Positions 1 to 10,048 of a stretch of DNA of 64,000 nucleotides are shown piece by piece. Source of the stretch: a bacterium (GTDB lineage Bacteria; Joyebacterota; Joyebacteria; Joyebacterales; Joyebacteraceae); assembly GCA_025782395.1 (NCBI GenBank), contig JALGZD010000091.1, positions 1-64,000 on the forward strand, read 5' to 3'. The notes under the pieces were generated by a model. It was not told the DNA's origin and searched no databases. It was given only the letters and a program-made list of their open reading frames with translations. Both the position numbers and the translations under genes were made by a program. Each line of letters begins with the position of its first letter. The stretch's first letter is position 1.

Positions 1-1
1 G

Positions 2-214
<213 letters not shown>

Positions 215-232
215 TCATGTTCAACGCCTACA

Positions 233-261
233 TATATAGCACGGCGGTACCTGGCGGTCAA
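233..261 (-). promoter_or_regulatory. Sigma-70-type promoter of the initiator tRNA
   Basis: On the minus strand, TTGACC (256-261) and TATATA (233-238) are separated by exactly 17 nt. They sit about 20 nt upstream of the mature tRNA 5' end. Confidence 0.75.
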
Positions 262-327
262 GGCGATTCGCACACCTTTCAGCACTGGGAGGGCCTTGAT
301 GACCGGCGCGCTGTCCCCGTGGGCGCC

Positions 328-1878
328 CTATGACTCCGTTTCCAGTGCCTCCACGAGTTCCTTCTCGATATCCTCCGGCTCGCCGAGCATGCCTGTTGCG
401 CGGAAGAGCATGCGGGACTTCTCTCTATCGATCCAGAGGCTCACTCTGTAGCTCGGCCAGTAGGTCCTGATGCAGAGTCCAAGCATGAAGAGCGTAACGG
501 CGATGTACAGAGGCGTCACGCCCGGGTCGTGTCGGTAGGAAAGGACGCTGGCCTCGTACGGGTTCTCGAGCATCAGCGTAACGCCTTCGATCTCGAGCGC
601 CTCGCCGGCCGAGAGGTCACCGAGCTCGATCGGCTCTTCCGGCACGGCGACCGCATCGGCAGCAGGCTCGGCGGTCGGGTGGTCCCCTTCGTCACCTGTA
701 TCCGCGATCACGTCGTCGGTCTCAGCCGCGGCGGCATCCTCGACCTCAGGTGTCTCAGCCGCCGGCTGCCACTTGAGCGGAACGTGCGGCACGACCGGAA
801 CGGGCTCGTGGTATTTCTGGAAGAGGGTCCCGACATACAGCGCACCGGGGAAGAACATCCCACCCACGGATTCGAGCGAGAACGGCACGTACGACTCTGC
901 GGTGATACGTTCGATCTCCTCGCCGTCGCTCAGAACAACGACATCGTATTGCTGCTCGTATGCCATCTGGTAGAACGTGAGCCCCGAGATACGGAGAGGC
1001 CGGTTCACCTCCACGATCAGCGACCTCGGTGCTGCTGTGGCGGGTCCGCCTCCCTCACGTGCAGTGAGATGGCTCAGCCAGTCCTTGGGGTAGTATCTCT
1101 CATCATGGAGTTCCCACTCGGTAACGAACTCATCGAGGGTGATTTCGACGTAGTGGTTCTCCCAGCCCAGGGTGTCACGTCGTGCTGCGGCGAATGGATG
1201 CAGGCTTCCTATGCTCCAGTCGGCAAGTCTGTTGCTGAACTTGAAGAGGCCCGTCTCGGTGCTGAGTGTCGCTACGGTCTGGGGCTCGCCCGGCCAGAGC
1301 GTTACATCACCCTCGAAGGAAAGGACGGCAGAAAGCATGAAACCGACGATGGCGATCGCCAGCGCCAGGTGGTAGAGCATACTCACTCCCTCCGGCCACG
1401 GCCCACGCCGCGCGGTGATCGCGTTTCCTGTGTCCGAGAGAATTCTGTACCGCTTCGCGGCGAGGACTTTCCGAGCATGCTCGATGCCACCGGAGTCCCC
1501 TCCTGTGCCTCCCGCCAGATCGACGGTCCCGGCGTTACTCGGGATCCGCGTGGGCGACCCCGCGCCCCTGCGCCCCGACAGCCTGACGATGCTGCCGACA
1601 ACGAGGTTAAGGAAGAGCAGCAGCCCCAGAATCAGGAAGTACTTGGTGTGGAAGAGGTTCAGGAGCCCCAGCTTCGAGAAGGCGAGGTACTTCGCCTCGC
1701 CCCACGATTCAATGTAGGTCTCTGCTCCGTATCCCTGGGGGAAGATCGAGCCGACCACCATTGTGATTCCCATCACGATGAGAAGCCAGACCGCGAGGCG
1801 CAGCCGCGACAGCTCACGGAACAACCAGCGCCAGGGCGTGCCCCAGGCCGAACGTGTCTTTCCCTTCTGTCCAGTCAT
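328..1878 (-). CDS. resB: Cytochrome c biogenesis protein ResB (Ccs1 type)
   Basis: 516 residues. ResB/Ccs1 works with CcsA/CcsB in system II cytochrome c maturation, carrying heme across the inner membrane and keeping apocytochrome cysteines reduced. The N-terminus has the family pattern: a first membrane segment (about residues 28-47, AVWLLIVMGITMVVGSIFPQ), a second near 80-98 and a third near 165-188. A large periplasmic domain follows, then a last membrane segment near 455-475. An acidic, Ala/Glu-rich insert near residue 385-425 looks like a lineage-specific linker. The start is ATG with GGGAG 7 nt upstream. It lies 12 bp downstream of the CcsB gene, so the two are co-transcribed. No cytochrome substrates are seen in the window. 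Confidence 0.9.
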   Translation of the reverse strand: MTGQKGKTRSAWGTPWRWLFRELSRLRLAVWLLIVMGITMVVGSIFPQGYGAETYIESWGEAKYLAFSKLGLLNLFHTKYFLILGLLLFLNLVVGSIVRLSGRRGAGSPTRIPSNAGTVDLAGGTGGDSGGIEHARKVLAAKRYRILSDTGNAITARRGPWPEGVSMLYHLALAIAIVGFMLSAVLSFEGDVTLWPGEPQTVATLSTETGLFKFSNRLADWSIGSLHPFAAARRDTLGWENHYVEITLDEFVTEWELHDERYYPKDWLSHLTAREGGGPATAAPRSLIVEVNRPLRISGLTFYQMAYEQQYDVVVLSDGEEIERITAESYVPFSLESVGGMFFPGALYVGTLFQKYHEPVPVVPHVPLKWQPAAETPEVEDAAAAETDDVIADTGDEGDHPTAEPAADAVAVPEEPIELGDLSAGEALEIEGVTLMLENPYEASVLSYRHDPGVTPLYIAVTLFMLGLCIRTYWPSYRVSLWIDREKSRMLFRATGMLGEPEDIEKELVEALETES

Positions 1879-1890
1879 GAGGTCTCCCTG

Positions 1891-2775
1891 CTATCCGTAG
1901 ACGTGAAGGCTCGGGATGCCGAAGAGCCTGGCGAGCCACGAGACGCCGATGAAAGTAGTTATCATACAAAGGAACGCCACAATCATGATAATCGAGGACG
2001 GAGCACCCTTCCACTTGGGTCGCACTCTCGCGTGAAGATAGAGAGCGAACGCGAACCAGGTGATAAGAGACCAGGTTTCTTTGGGATCCCACTGCCAGTA
2101 GACGCCCCACGCCTCGTTTGCCCAGGCCGCGCCGGACAGGATGCCGAACGTCAGCATCGGGAAGCCGAAGAGCACAAGCTGGTGGACGGAGCGGTGGAAT
2201 TTCGACAGGGTCTCTCTTGTGATTCCGTAGTCGCGCGTCGAGCCCATCTTCCACATCAGGATCTGCAGCAGATAGGATATCTCGACCGCGAATGCGACGA
2301 CGAAGATCGCGTACGATGCGAATGCAATCGCGACGTGCCACGGGAACCAGGTACTCTGCAGCGCAGGGTAGAGCGGCTTGATCGCCGGGTTCTGCCCAAA
2401 CAGCGCGTAGGCGACTGCGCCGCCTGCGACCAGAGCGACGAACAAACCCGGAAGACGGACTTTCCTGTGCCATTCAGTTATGAGGTAGGCGAGAACGGCC
2501 GTCCAGGCGAAGAACGAGAGGCTCTCATAGAGCGTCTGGAATGGGGGCCGGCCTCCTAGTACGACGCCCCGAAGGACTATCACCACGGTCTGGCAGACCG
2601 CGGCCGCCACGAGGGCCGTTGTGGCCCCTCCTCGCACGACGCGGATCTTCGGAAACACGAGGTGCAGAATGTAGAACAACACTGCCGCCACGTAGAACCA
2701 CAGTGAGGCCCACAGGAAGCTGTGCTGGACCGCGAGCCGCGCGACGTCTGCCTGTACCAGAATCTCAGGATCCAC
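1891..2775 (-). CDS. ccsB: Cytochrome c biogenesis protein CcsB/CcsA (heme handling, ResC family)
   Basis: 294 residues with about eight membrane segments. It carries the tryptophan-rich WWD-type heme-binding motif of the heme-handling protein family (WGVYWQWDPKETWSLITW, about residues 225-242) and flanking conserved histidines. It partners with ResB, encoded directly downstream, to deliver heme to apocytochromes. The start is GTG with GGAGG 4 nt upstream; that SD overlaps the end of the preceding secreted-protein gene. The length is typical for CcsB of system II. Confidence 0.93.
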   Translation of the reverse strand: MDPEILVQADVARLAVQHSFLWASLWFYVAAVLFYILHLVFPKIRVVRGGATTALVAAAVCQTVVIVLRGVVLGGRPPFQTLYESLSFFAWTAVLAYLITEWHRKVRLPGLFVALVAGGAVAYALFGQNPAIKPLYPALQSTWFPWHVAIAFASYAIFVVAFAVEISYLLQILMWKMGSTRDYGITRETLSKFHRSVHQLVLFGFPMLTFGILSGAAWANEAWGVYWQWDPKETWSLITWFAFALYLHARVRPKWKGAPSSIIMIVAFLCMITTFIGVSWLARLFGIPSLHVYG

Positions 2776-2786
2776 GATGCCTCCAT

Positions 2787-4316
2787 TCAGCGCAGGACGA
2801 CTACCTTCTTCTGATCGCTCACACGACCGTCCGAGAGCACCACAAAATAGACGCCGGACGCCACGCGCGCCCCCGCGTCATCCTTCACGTTCCATGTCTC
2901 TTCGTGTTCACCAGGTCCCCCGGTCCATAGTCTCCGGACCAGTCTTCCCGTGGTGCTGTAGATGCTGATCTGCCCCGCTCGTCTCTCGGCCATCGAGAAG
3001 CTCAGACGGAGTTCCGACGAGCACGGCTGTGGCCACGCGGAGTGAAGCGCGAGTGCTCCGAGCGGCCCGTCGTTCGGGATCCCCGTTCCCGAAGTCACTG
3101 ATGCCGGGGTGGTTTCGACTACCAGTGCCCCGTCGCTGAATGAGAAGTAGTACTCGTGATCGCCCGGTTCAAGGCCTATCTCCAGCTCGAATGCGACGCC
3201 CGCCGCATAGTCCCGATCGGGTCCGGGGCAATCCATGACGTGGGCGTCTCCATCGATCACGATATCTCTCACCGTCGCGAGGTGGCCGTCGGTATCGGTG
3301 TACGTGATCTCGAAGCGTATCAGTGTATCCGGGAACACTCCGGCCACCGGTTCAGCAAATGGGTCCGTGAGCCCCGGAGCAGTGTTCGCTCCCGGTGACA
3401 GCCCATCGGAACGCTGGTAGAAAGCGTATGTGTTCGTTTGATCGTTCGTCCATCTGGCTCCAGTGATGATCGATGTTGCCGTGCCGGCGCCCGCGCCATA
3501 GTAGCCGCTCGGGTTGTCCGGGCCGAAGTCCGGGTGCGCAACCAGGTCGGCAATGCTGCACCGCATGTGCAGCTCACCGCCGACGATGTCCGCTTCGATA
3601 TCACCGACGCGCACGAAGCTCGTGTCGCGACCGTCGATGGCGAAGAGCCCGGTTGAGACCAGGAGAGGAACATCGGCGTAGACCATGGCGAGCGCAATGC
3701 TGTCGGTTTGAGCGTCCGGGTTTCCGACCAGGGCCGAGTAGATGTACCAGGGGCCGAAGAACCCGCCCGATGTGGGCCAACTCCCCGTGGCGTTCGAGAG
3801 AGATGCATAGATGTAATCGTCCGAGTATCCGAACCGCGCGCCCGTGAGATCGAGGGCGTGCGTGTTGATGTTGACGGCATCTCCGGCCGGCTCATCAGCG
3901 GGGTCGACCATGAGGTTCACAGGCGGAGGAAAGACGTCGGCGTAGTTCTTCGGCGCGGTGAACGTCGCTGCGGAATCACTCGCGACCAGAAAATAGTAGA
4001 GAAGCTCTCCATCCGGCATCGGGTAGGTTGCCTCCCACGTGTCGGGGCTACCAGTGACGGCATCGAGCAGAGTATCCGTCCACGTTGCCTGAGCGTCGGT
4101 AGAGAAGAACACCGACGCATCGCCCGCTGTCACGGGCGGTAGATCGTCCATGATGTCGGCGTTGATGATGACATCGGAAAGCGGAACCGGAGCACTGGTC
4201 GCGATGTCATCGATGAGTGGGGGAGTGGCATCGCGTGTCAGTGTCATTGCCGGGAGCGCAAATGCAACGGCCAGAACAGCTACAGCAACAAGCGCATACG
4301 GGGTCGCCGATTTCAA
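2787..4316 (-). CDS. Secreted protein with C-terminal sorting-type domain
   Basis: 509 residues, function unknown. A signal peptide covers about residues 1-22 (LVAVAVLAVAFALPAM). The body is Asp/Thr-rich and beta-strand-like, without a recognised enzyme motif. A segment near 50-110 (asking for sums of strain, FSTDAQATW, YPMPDGELLYYFLVASD) resembles an Ig-like or fibronectin-type domain found in surface proteins. The last 80 residues form the FlgD-like Ig/T9SS-type module, with ISIYSTTGRLVRRL, ASGVYFVVLSDG and a basic end KKVVVLR. The start is TTG with AGGAG 6 nt upstream. It precedes ccsB/resB in the same direction but has no evident link to heme. Confidence 0.8.
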   Translation of the reverse strand: MKSATPYALVAVAVLAVAFALPAMTLTRDATPPLIDDIATSAPVPLSDVIINADIMDDLPPVTAGDASVFFSTDAQATWTDTLLDAVTGSPDTWEATYPMPDGELLYYFLVASDSAATFTAPKNYADVFPPPVNLMVDPADEPAGDAVNINTHALDLTGARFGYSDDYIYASLSNATGSWPTSGGFFGPWYIYSALVGNPDAQTDSIALAMVYADVPLLVSTGLFAIDGRDTSFVRVGDIEADIVGGELHMRCSIADLVAHPDFGPDNPSGYYGAGAGTATSIITGARWTNDQTNTYAFYQRSDGLSPGANTAPGLTDPFAEPVAGVFPDTLIRFEITYTDTDGHLATVRDIVIDGDAHVMDCPGPDRDYAAGVAFELEIGLEPGDHEYYFSFSDGALVVETTPASVTSGTGIPNDGPLGALALHSAWPQPCSSELRLSFSMAERRAGQISIYSTTGRLVRRLWTGGPGEHEETWNVKDDAGARVASGVYFVVLSDGRVSDQKKVVVLR

Positions 4317-4398
4317 AGGGGACTCCTGTTGTCGGGCAGGCGCACTGTACGTGCCCGCGCTGGTTTCTTCCCGTGGCCGCCGGTGGGCCTGAGGTCCT

Positions 4399-4803
4399 TC
4401 ACTCTCCGTCGGTCGCCTCTTCGCTGAGCCTGTATACTATTTCTCCATCCTTGATCATGCCACACTTCTCTCTGGCGACCTTCTCAATGGTCCAGGGGTC
4501 GTTCTCAAGATTGTCCCGGCGCTGGATCGTCGCTGCCCTTACCTCCTCGAGAACGTTGATCTCATCCTCGAGATCGGATCGCATGCTTCTGAGTCCGAGT
4601 ATAGCGAAGAAACCCGTATCTCCCATGACGGCAGCTACGACGAACCAGAGAGCGATCGCCCACGCGAGGAGACCAAGCACCTTTGCGGACGTCCCGCTCC
4701 CGTAGTCAGTGATGACCCTGCGCAGGAACCGAGGAGCTTTCTTTGCCCCGGCCGCAGGCCGCGCCGGCTTCTTGCGTCTGTTTACCCCGGAGGGATTGGG
4801 CAC
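4399..4803 (-). CDS. ftsB: Septum formation initiator, FtsB/DivIC family
   Basis: About 134 residues. It has a basic N-terminal cytoplasmic tail, one membrane segment (LLAWAIALWFVVAAVM) and a coiled coil (MRSDLEDEINVLEEVRAATIQRRDNL). The family end-motif NDPWTIEKVAREKCGMIKDGEIVYRL follows in pieces. FtsB/DivIC forms a trimer with FtsL and FtsQ/DivIB in the divisome. Its position downstream of enolase is the classical eno-ftsB linkage. GTG at 4803 has a GAGGGGG SD 6 nt upstream. A GTG five codons earlier (4818) is also open but has no good SD. Confidence 0.85.
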   Translation of the reverse strand: MPNPSGVNRRKKPARPAAGAKKAPRFLRRVITDYGSGTSAKVLGLLAWAIALWFVVAAVMGDTGFFAILGLRSMRSDLEDEINVLEEVRAATIQRRDNLENDPWTIEKVAREKCGMIKDGEIVYRLSEEATDGE

Positions 4804-4913
4804 GCCGGGCCCCCTCACGTGTTCCGTTCAGCTACCGTCCAGCTTTCGAGCGTGTTCCGCCGGACAACCATCCGGCCGTCGCGCATCTGTGTGCACCGGT
4901 TCTCGCCGCGCCG

Positions 4914-6304
<1,391 letters not shown>

Positions 6305-6383
6305 GTGGAAACGGCCATCCGGCGTAGTCTTAGTGCCCGTGTGCTGTGGTTCTCGGACGGTTGATGGAGGGTCAGGAATTGTC

Positions 6384-6413
6384 TTGACACGCTCGGTTGA
6401 GGGGTGGTAGCAT
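6384..6413 (+). promoter_or_regulatory. Sigma-70-type promoter of the HTH/M29-like gene
   Basis: TTGACA (6384-6389), 18 nt, TAGCAT (6408-6413). Together with the eno promoter it makes a divergent pair separated by about 80 bp. Confidence 0.65.
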
Positions 6414-6459
6414 AACCGCGCTGGAAAGTTAGACCGAGTTGTGACAATAGACAAGGCGC

Positions 6460-6504
6460 CCCGGGCTCGCCGCCCATCCCCAGGGAGGAATCTCCGAGCC
6501 CGGG
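6460..6504 (+). other. Inverted repeat in the 5' leader of the HTH/M29-like gene
   Basis: CCCGGGCTCG (6460-6469) pairs with CGAGCCCGGG (6495-6504) around a 25-nt loop that contains the SD-like GGGAGG. It lies between the promoter and the chosen start at 6552. It could be a leader hairpin or part of an operator; no known riboswitch is recognised. Confidence 0.35.
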
Positions 6505-6551
6505 CTCGCCCCGCAGGCGCCCCCCTACCGTTTCTGAGAGGATGCCGCAAG

Positions 6552-8069
6552 ATGGAGCAGGAAGGCCTTCAGAGAGAGCCGGTTGACCAGAGGTCACCGG
6601 AGCTCGATGTCACTGTGATAGAGCAGGAAGGTCAGATCAAAGCGCTGTCCAACCCGGAGAGGGTTCGTATTCTCACGCTGTTGATCGAACGCCCCGGCAC
6701 GGCCAAACAGGTCGCCGACTGGATCGGCGGAACGCGTGGCCGCGTCCACTACCACGTGAAGGAACTGGAGAAAGCCGGGCTCGTCCGGATAGTGGCGAAG
6801 GTCGAGAAGCGCGGTGTCATAGAGAAATACTATCGGGCGGTTGCGCGGAACTTCTATGTTGCCCGTGGCATTGGTGAGCACGCAGGACTCACAGGCGACG
6901 TCCGACGGATGATTTCCGAGAGCATGCTCGACTGGAGACGGAAGCAGATCCTTGAGGTTGACCAGGACGAGATCGCAATCAAGGTCGCACGCGACTGCCT
7001 CCAGATTGAAGTCGACGATGTCGTTCTGATCAAAGGCGAGTTCATACACCGTGACATCATGGAGCCTCTGAGTCGGGCGTTCGAGTCGCTCGGGGCGCAC
7101 TGTCTCGTGACGTTCGCCGACTGCTCGGACAACAGGTTTATCCTGAAGTGGAAGAGCGAACTCGCGGCCGTCATTGTGATCGAGGAGCCGGTCCGCTACC
7201 CCGGGGAAGAGAGCGGAACGATCGACCAGCAACTGCACGGCTCGAAGCGTCTCGAGTTCATGAAGGAGCTCGTTTCCAGCGGGATGGAGTATCTGTATGC
7301 GGGTGTCCCGGGATACCCGCTCGAGAACCCTGTCTGTCGCGGGCTCCTCGATGCGGGGAAGCGTATTATCTACATGGGATATCCCACACCCCAGAAGGCT
7401 GAGGTCATGGGTCTGGATTACAGGCATCTCCACGATGCCTGGTGGACCGCGCTCGACGTCGACTACCGGGCGCTTGCGGAGCGCTGCCGGGTATTGGGGG
7501 AACTGCTCGGTGGGAGTCGCGAAGTCAGAATCACGTCGCCGGGGGGCGGCGATCTCACGTTCCTGGTCGAGCGGCGGGAGATATTCCTCGACGACGGCAT
7601 CATCTCCGACTGGGAGGTGGAGCGCGGGCGTGGCTGGGGGCACCTTCCTGCCGGGAAGGTCATCGTCGCTCCCGTCGCAGGGACTGCGAACGGGACAATG
7701 CACTCGGAGATGACCGACTACTTCGGCGTCGCGATTCGCGACATCCGGATTGAGTTCAGAGATGGCGAGATCGTCTCGGCGACGGCAGGAGAGAACGAGG
7801 AGCTCCTCGATCTGGTTCTGTCGGAGAGCAGTGGCGACAGTGGAAAAGTTGGTGGCTTTGAGATTGGAGCGAATCCGGAGATCCGGAACCCGGTCGGCTA
7901 CACTGTCTGGGACAGCAAGTCGTACGGTGACGCGGCGCTCTGGATCGGAGACAACAGACTGATCGGCGGCGAGAACGAGGCCACGCTGTCGTGGGGCTTC
8001 ATGATCGTGCGACCGACGGTCTATCTGGACGGAAGGAAGATACTGGAGGAACGCGAGTTCGATATCTGA
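6552..8069 (+). CDS. ArsR-type HTH domain fused to a degenerate M29 aminopeptidase-like domain
   Basis: About 505 residues. Residues about 20-95 form a winged helix-turn-helix (IKALSNPERVRILTLLIERPG, RGRVHYHVKELEKAGLVR). The rest aligns by eye to M29 metallo-aminopeptidases (AmpS/PepS), including LPAGKVIVAPVAGTANGT, the FRDGEIVSATAG segment, EIGANPEIRN and PTVYLDGRKIL. The metal ligands of that family appear lost: LPxGE reads LPAGK, the Glu before GIGTN is replaced, GTxHIALG reads GDAALWIG, and HWD reads SWG. It is therefore probably a sensor or regulator that kept the fold for ligand binding, an inference. ATG 6552 was chosen because it begins the HTH-containing region. A GTG at 6441 is also open but has no SD. 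Confidence 0.7.
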   Translation: MEQEGLQREPVDQRSPELDVTVIEQEGQIKALSNPERVRILTLLIERPGTAKQVADWIGGTRGRVHYHVKELEKAGLVRIVAKVEKRGVIEKYYRAVARNFYVARGIGEHAGLTGDVRRMISESMLDWRRKQILEVDQDEIAIKVARDCLQIEVDDVVLIKGEFIHRDIMEPLSRAFESLGAHCLVTFADCSDNRFILKWKSELAAVIVIEEPVRYPGEESGTIDQQLHGSKRLEFMKELVSSGMEYLYAGVPGYPLENPVCRGLLDAGKRIIYMGYPTPQKAEVMGLDYRHLHDAWWTALDVDYRALAERCRVLGELLGGSREVRITSPGGGDLTFLVERREIFLDDGIISDWEVERGRGWGHLPAGKVIVAPVAGTANGTMHSEMTDYFGVAIRDIRIEFRDGEIVSATAGENEELLDLVLSESSGDSGKVGGFEIGANPEIRNPVGYTVWDSKSYGDAALWIGDNRLIGGENEATLSWGFMIVRPTVYLDGRKILEEREFDI

Positions 8070-8106
8070 CGTAAGTACCGGCGCCTAACGCCTGAATCGA
8101 CCGGTA

Positions 8107-8176
8107 CGGGCGCTGATGCCCGAAGAGACCGATTCGGGCGCTGACGCCCGAAGAGACCGATTCGGGTAGATGCCCG
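8107..8176 (+). repeat. 28-bp tandem repeat with internal hairpins
   Basis: Two full units (8107-8134, 8135-8162) and a shortened third (8163-8176). Each begins with a small hairpin CGGGCGCTGAYGCCCG and continues AAGAGACCGATT. A decayed copy may precede them near 8079-8106. It is non-coding and sits between the stop at 8069 and the strong hairpin at 8176-8205. Confidence 0.75.
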
Positions 8177-8205
8177 GGGCGCCGGGTGCGGGAGTCCGGC
8201 GCCCC
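8176..8205 (+). terminator. Strong GC hairpin, terminator-like
   Basis: GGGGCGCCGG (8176-8185) pairs perfectly with CCGGCGCCCC (8196-8205), with a 10-nt loop. No U-tract follows, so it may end transcription inefficiently or only stabilise the 3' end. Confidence 0.45.
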
Positions 8206-8273
8206 ACATTGCCTGGCCTAGAGGACAACGGCGGGGTCAACCTGCCGGCAATGCCCCTCAGGAGGAGTGCATC

Positions 8274-9920
8274 ATGCGGACACCGTCATCAATGGTGGGG
8301 GCCGTTGCCCTCGCTCTTCTCATCGCCCTTGTTGTCTCACTCCCAGCGCATGCAGCCGGCATCACCTCAGATGGCATCATCTCTCCACACACCTCCGGTC
8401 ACGCGGTCGCCGCTCTTCACGCTGTTCCAAGCGAGCGAGCATCCGCTGCCCGAACCGAGACACTCTGGATCTTCGATGCTGATTTCGAGGATGTGGTGAG
8501 TCCCGACAACCTCGGATGGACGTCTACGGATGTATCCGGAACACCTGGCCGCGATAACCACTGGCACAAGGACACGATCCGGATCAACGGATTCGAGCAC
8601 CTCGGCGACAGCACGTGGTGGTGCGGAAAGTATGATCCGTGCTGGGTGCAGCCGAGAGGATACGGGAACAACTGGGAGGAGCACCTCTCGAGGGACTTCC
8701 CTCTCTCTCTGTGGAGCGAGCCGGGAGATGTCGTGACCTTTGAGTGGGACCAGCGGTTCGCGATTGAGCAGGACTACGACTACGCGTACGTCGATGTGTC
8801 TGACGACGGCGGCAACTCGTGGAGCACCGTCGCGACCTACAGCAACCCGGGATTCGCCGGCACGCCCGGGTATAGTCAGGACTGGGACTCCGCAACGTAC
8901 GGCCACCCCATTCTCGACCTGCACGAGTATGCCGGGGCGGACGTGAGAATAAGATTCCGATTTGAGTCGGATTGTTGCTACTCGTCAGCGGACACGCCGA
9001 ACAACCCGCCATCGAACCCGGTGCTGGACGGCGCCTGGCAGCTGGACAACTTCGAGTGGAAGGTGGATTACGCCACCGTCTGGGCTGACGACTGCGAGGC
9101 CGCCGGCGACAACGGATGGTCGCACGATGACGTACCGCCGACGGGGCAGGTTGGCGTGACGTTCCGCAGGTCGCTCGAGACTGTGACCGGGGAACCGAAG
9201 TGGATGATGGTGGCATACGACGAAGCGACCGGGGTGATGCTGGACGGCGAGGCCGCTCAGCTCCTGAGTCCGCCGATCGACATCTTCGGTGCGAACAACC
9301 TCGTTGCCGAGTGGTTCGGGTGGATGGACCTTCCCGAGTGTTCCAACGACCGTGTGTTGCTGAACCCCGGGAGTGGGGGGATCGTCGAGTGCATTGACCC
9401 GTGGCAGTGGTGGGACTGGCCCGTTTGGGGGCCGTACTACGGGGGTCCACAGTACATCGCGGTGAGCGACGAGTGGATGGCCTACGCCGGGGAAGACTGG
9501 CTCTTGGTGGGTATAGATCTCAGGAACTACTCCCCTGAGGAGTATCCCGGTTGCCACGGCAAGGGATTCATGCTCGACCGCCTGCGCATCGGGATTCCGC
9601 TTGAGACGTCCGTATGGGATGATGACATCGTGGCGACCGCGCTTCGTTCTCCGCACCCGAACCCCTTCAACCCCACAGCGACAATCGAGTACAGCATCGC
9701 GTCCTCCGGTCACGTGGCACTCCGCGTCTTCAGTGCATCCGGCCGTGTCGTGCGGACGCTGGTCGATGACGATATCGACGCCGGCGAATACAAGGCGATC
9801 TGGAATGGACTGACCGACTCCGGCGACCGCGCCGCGAGTGGGGTCTACTTCGTCCGAATGAGTTCCGATGGCAGGAATGGCTGCTACAAGGAGGTGCGAA
9901 AGCTCGTGTTACTGAAGTAA
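8274..9920 (+). CDS. Secreted protein with MAM/InhA-like domains and C-terminal sorting domain
   Basis: 548 residues. The signal peptide is about 1-28 (ALLIALVVSLPAHAA). Residues about 70-260 and 265-430 look like two jelly-roll (MAM or immune-inhibitor-A-like) domains. They hold patterns such as EPGDVVTFEWDQRF, DYDYAYVDVSDDGGNSW and LDLHEYAGADVRIRFRF, typical of secreted-protease accessory domains. The last 85 residues are a FlgD-like Ig/T9SS-type sorting module (PHPNPFNPTATIEY, LRVFSASGRVVRTL, AASGVYFVRM, ending VLLK). No protease motif is seen, so it is a surface or secreted binding protein of unknown ligand. ATG has AGGAG 8 nt upstream. A terminator follows at 9993-10023. Confidence 0.8.
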   Translation: MRTPSSMVGAVALALLIALVVSLPAHAAGITSDGIISPHTSGHAVAALHAVPSERASAARTETLWIFDADFEDVVSPDNLGWTSTDVSGTPGRDNHWHKDTIRINGFEHLGDSTWWCGKYDPCWVQPRGYGNNWEEHLSRDFPLSLWSEPGDVVTFEWDQRFAIEQDYDYAYVDVSDDGGNSWSTVATYSNPGFAGTPGYSQDWDSATYGHPILDLHEYAGADVRIRFRFESDCCYSSADTPNNPPSNPVLDGAWQLDNFEWKVDYATVWADDCEAAGDNGWSHDDVPPTGQVGVTFRRSLETVTGEPKWMMVAYDEATGVMLDGEAAQLLSPPIDIFGANNLVAEWFGWMDLPECSNDRVLLNPGSGGIVECIDPWQWWDWPVWGPYYGGPQYIAVSDEWMAYAGEDWLLVGIDLRNYSPEEYPGCHGKGFMLDRLRIGIPLETSVWDDDIVATALRSPHPNPFNPTATIEYSIASSGHVALRVFSASGRVVRTLVDDDIDAGEYKAIWNGLTDSGDRAASGVYFVRMSSDGRNGCYKEVRKLVLLK

Positions 9921-9992
9921 GGGCAGGCCGCGGCGGGAGACTGCACGCGGAAACGGCCCGATAGCTGTAGCACAGGCAGCATTCCTGACTTA

Positions 9993-10023
9993 CGATAGGG
10001 GGGACGATGTGTCCCCCCTATCG
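9993..10023 (+). terminator. Rho-independent terminator
   Basis: A 13-bp perfect stem (9993-10005 with 10011-10023, G6/C6 core) and a 5-nt loop, followed by TTTCTTGG. It closes the secreted-protein gene at 8274-9920. Because it contains the ATG at 10007, that ATG is unlikely to start the next gene. Confidence 0.8.
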
Positions 10024-10048
10024 TTTCTTGGCACGAGAGGAGCATGCG

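Noticed and set aside
529-2559. 676-codon + strand frame across resB and ccsB
   Set aside because: It is antisense to two well-recognised genes, has a Arg/Glu/His-rich composition typical of a shadow frame and no SD or domain.
10007-10048. Use of ATG 10007 as start of the methyltransferase
   Set aside because: The ATG lies in the loop of a 13-bp terminator hairpin, and the downstream GTG 10049 has a good SD.
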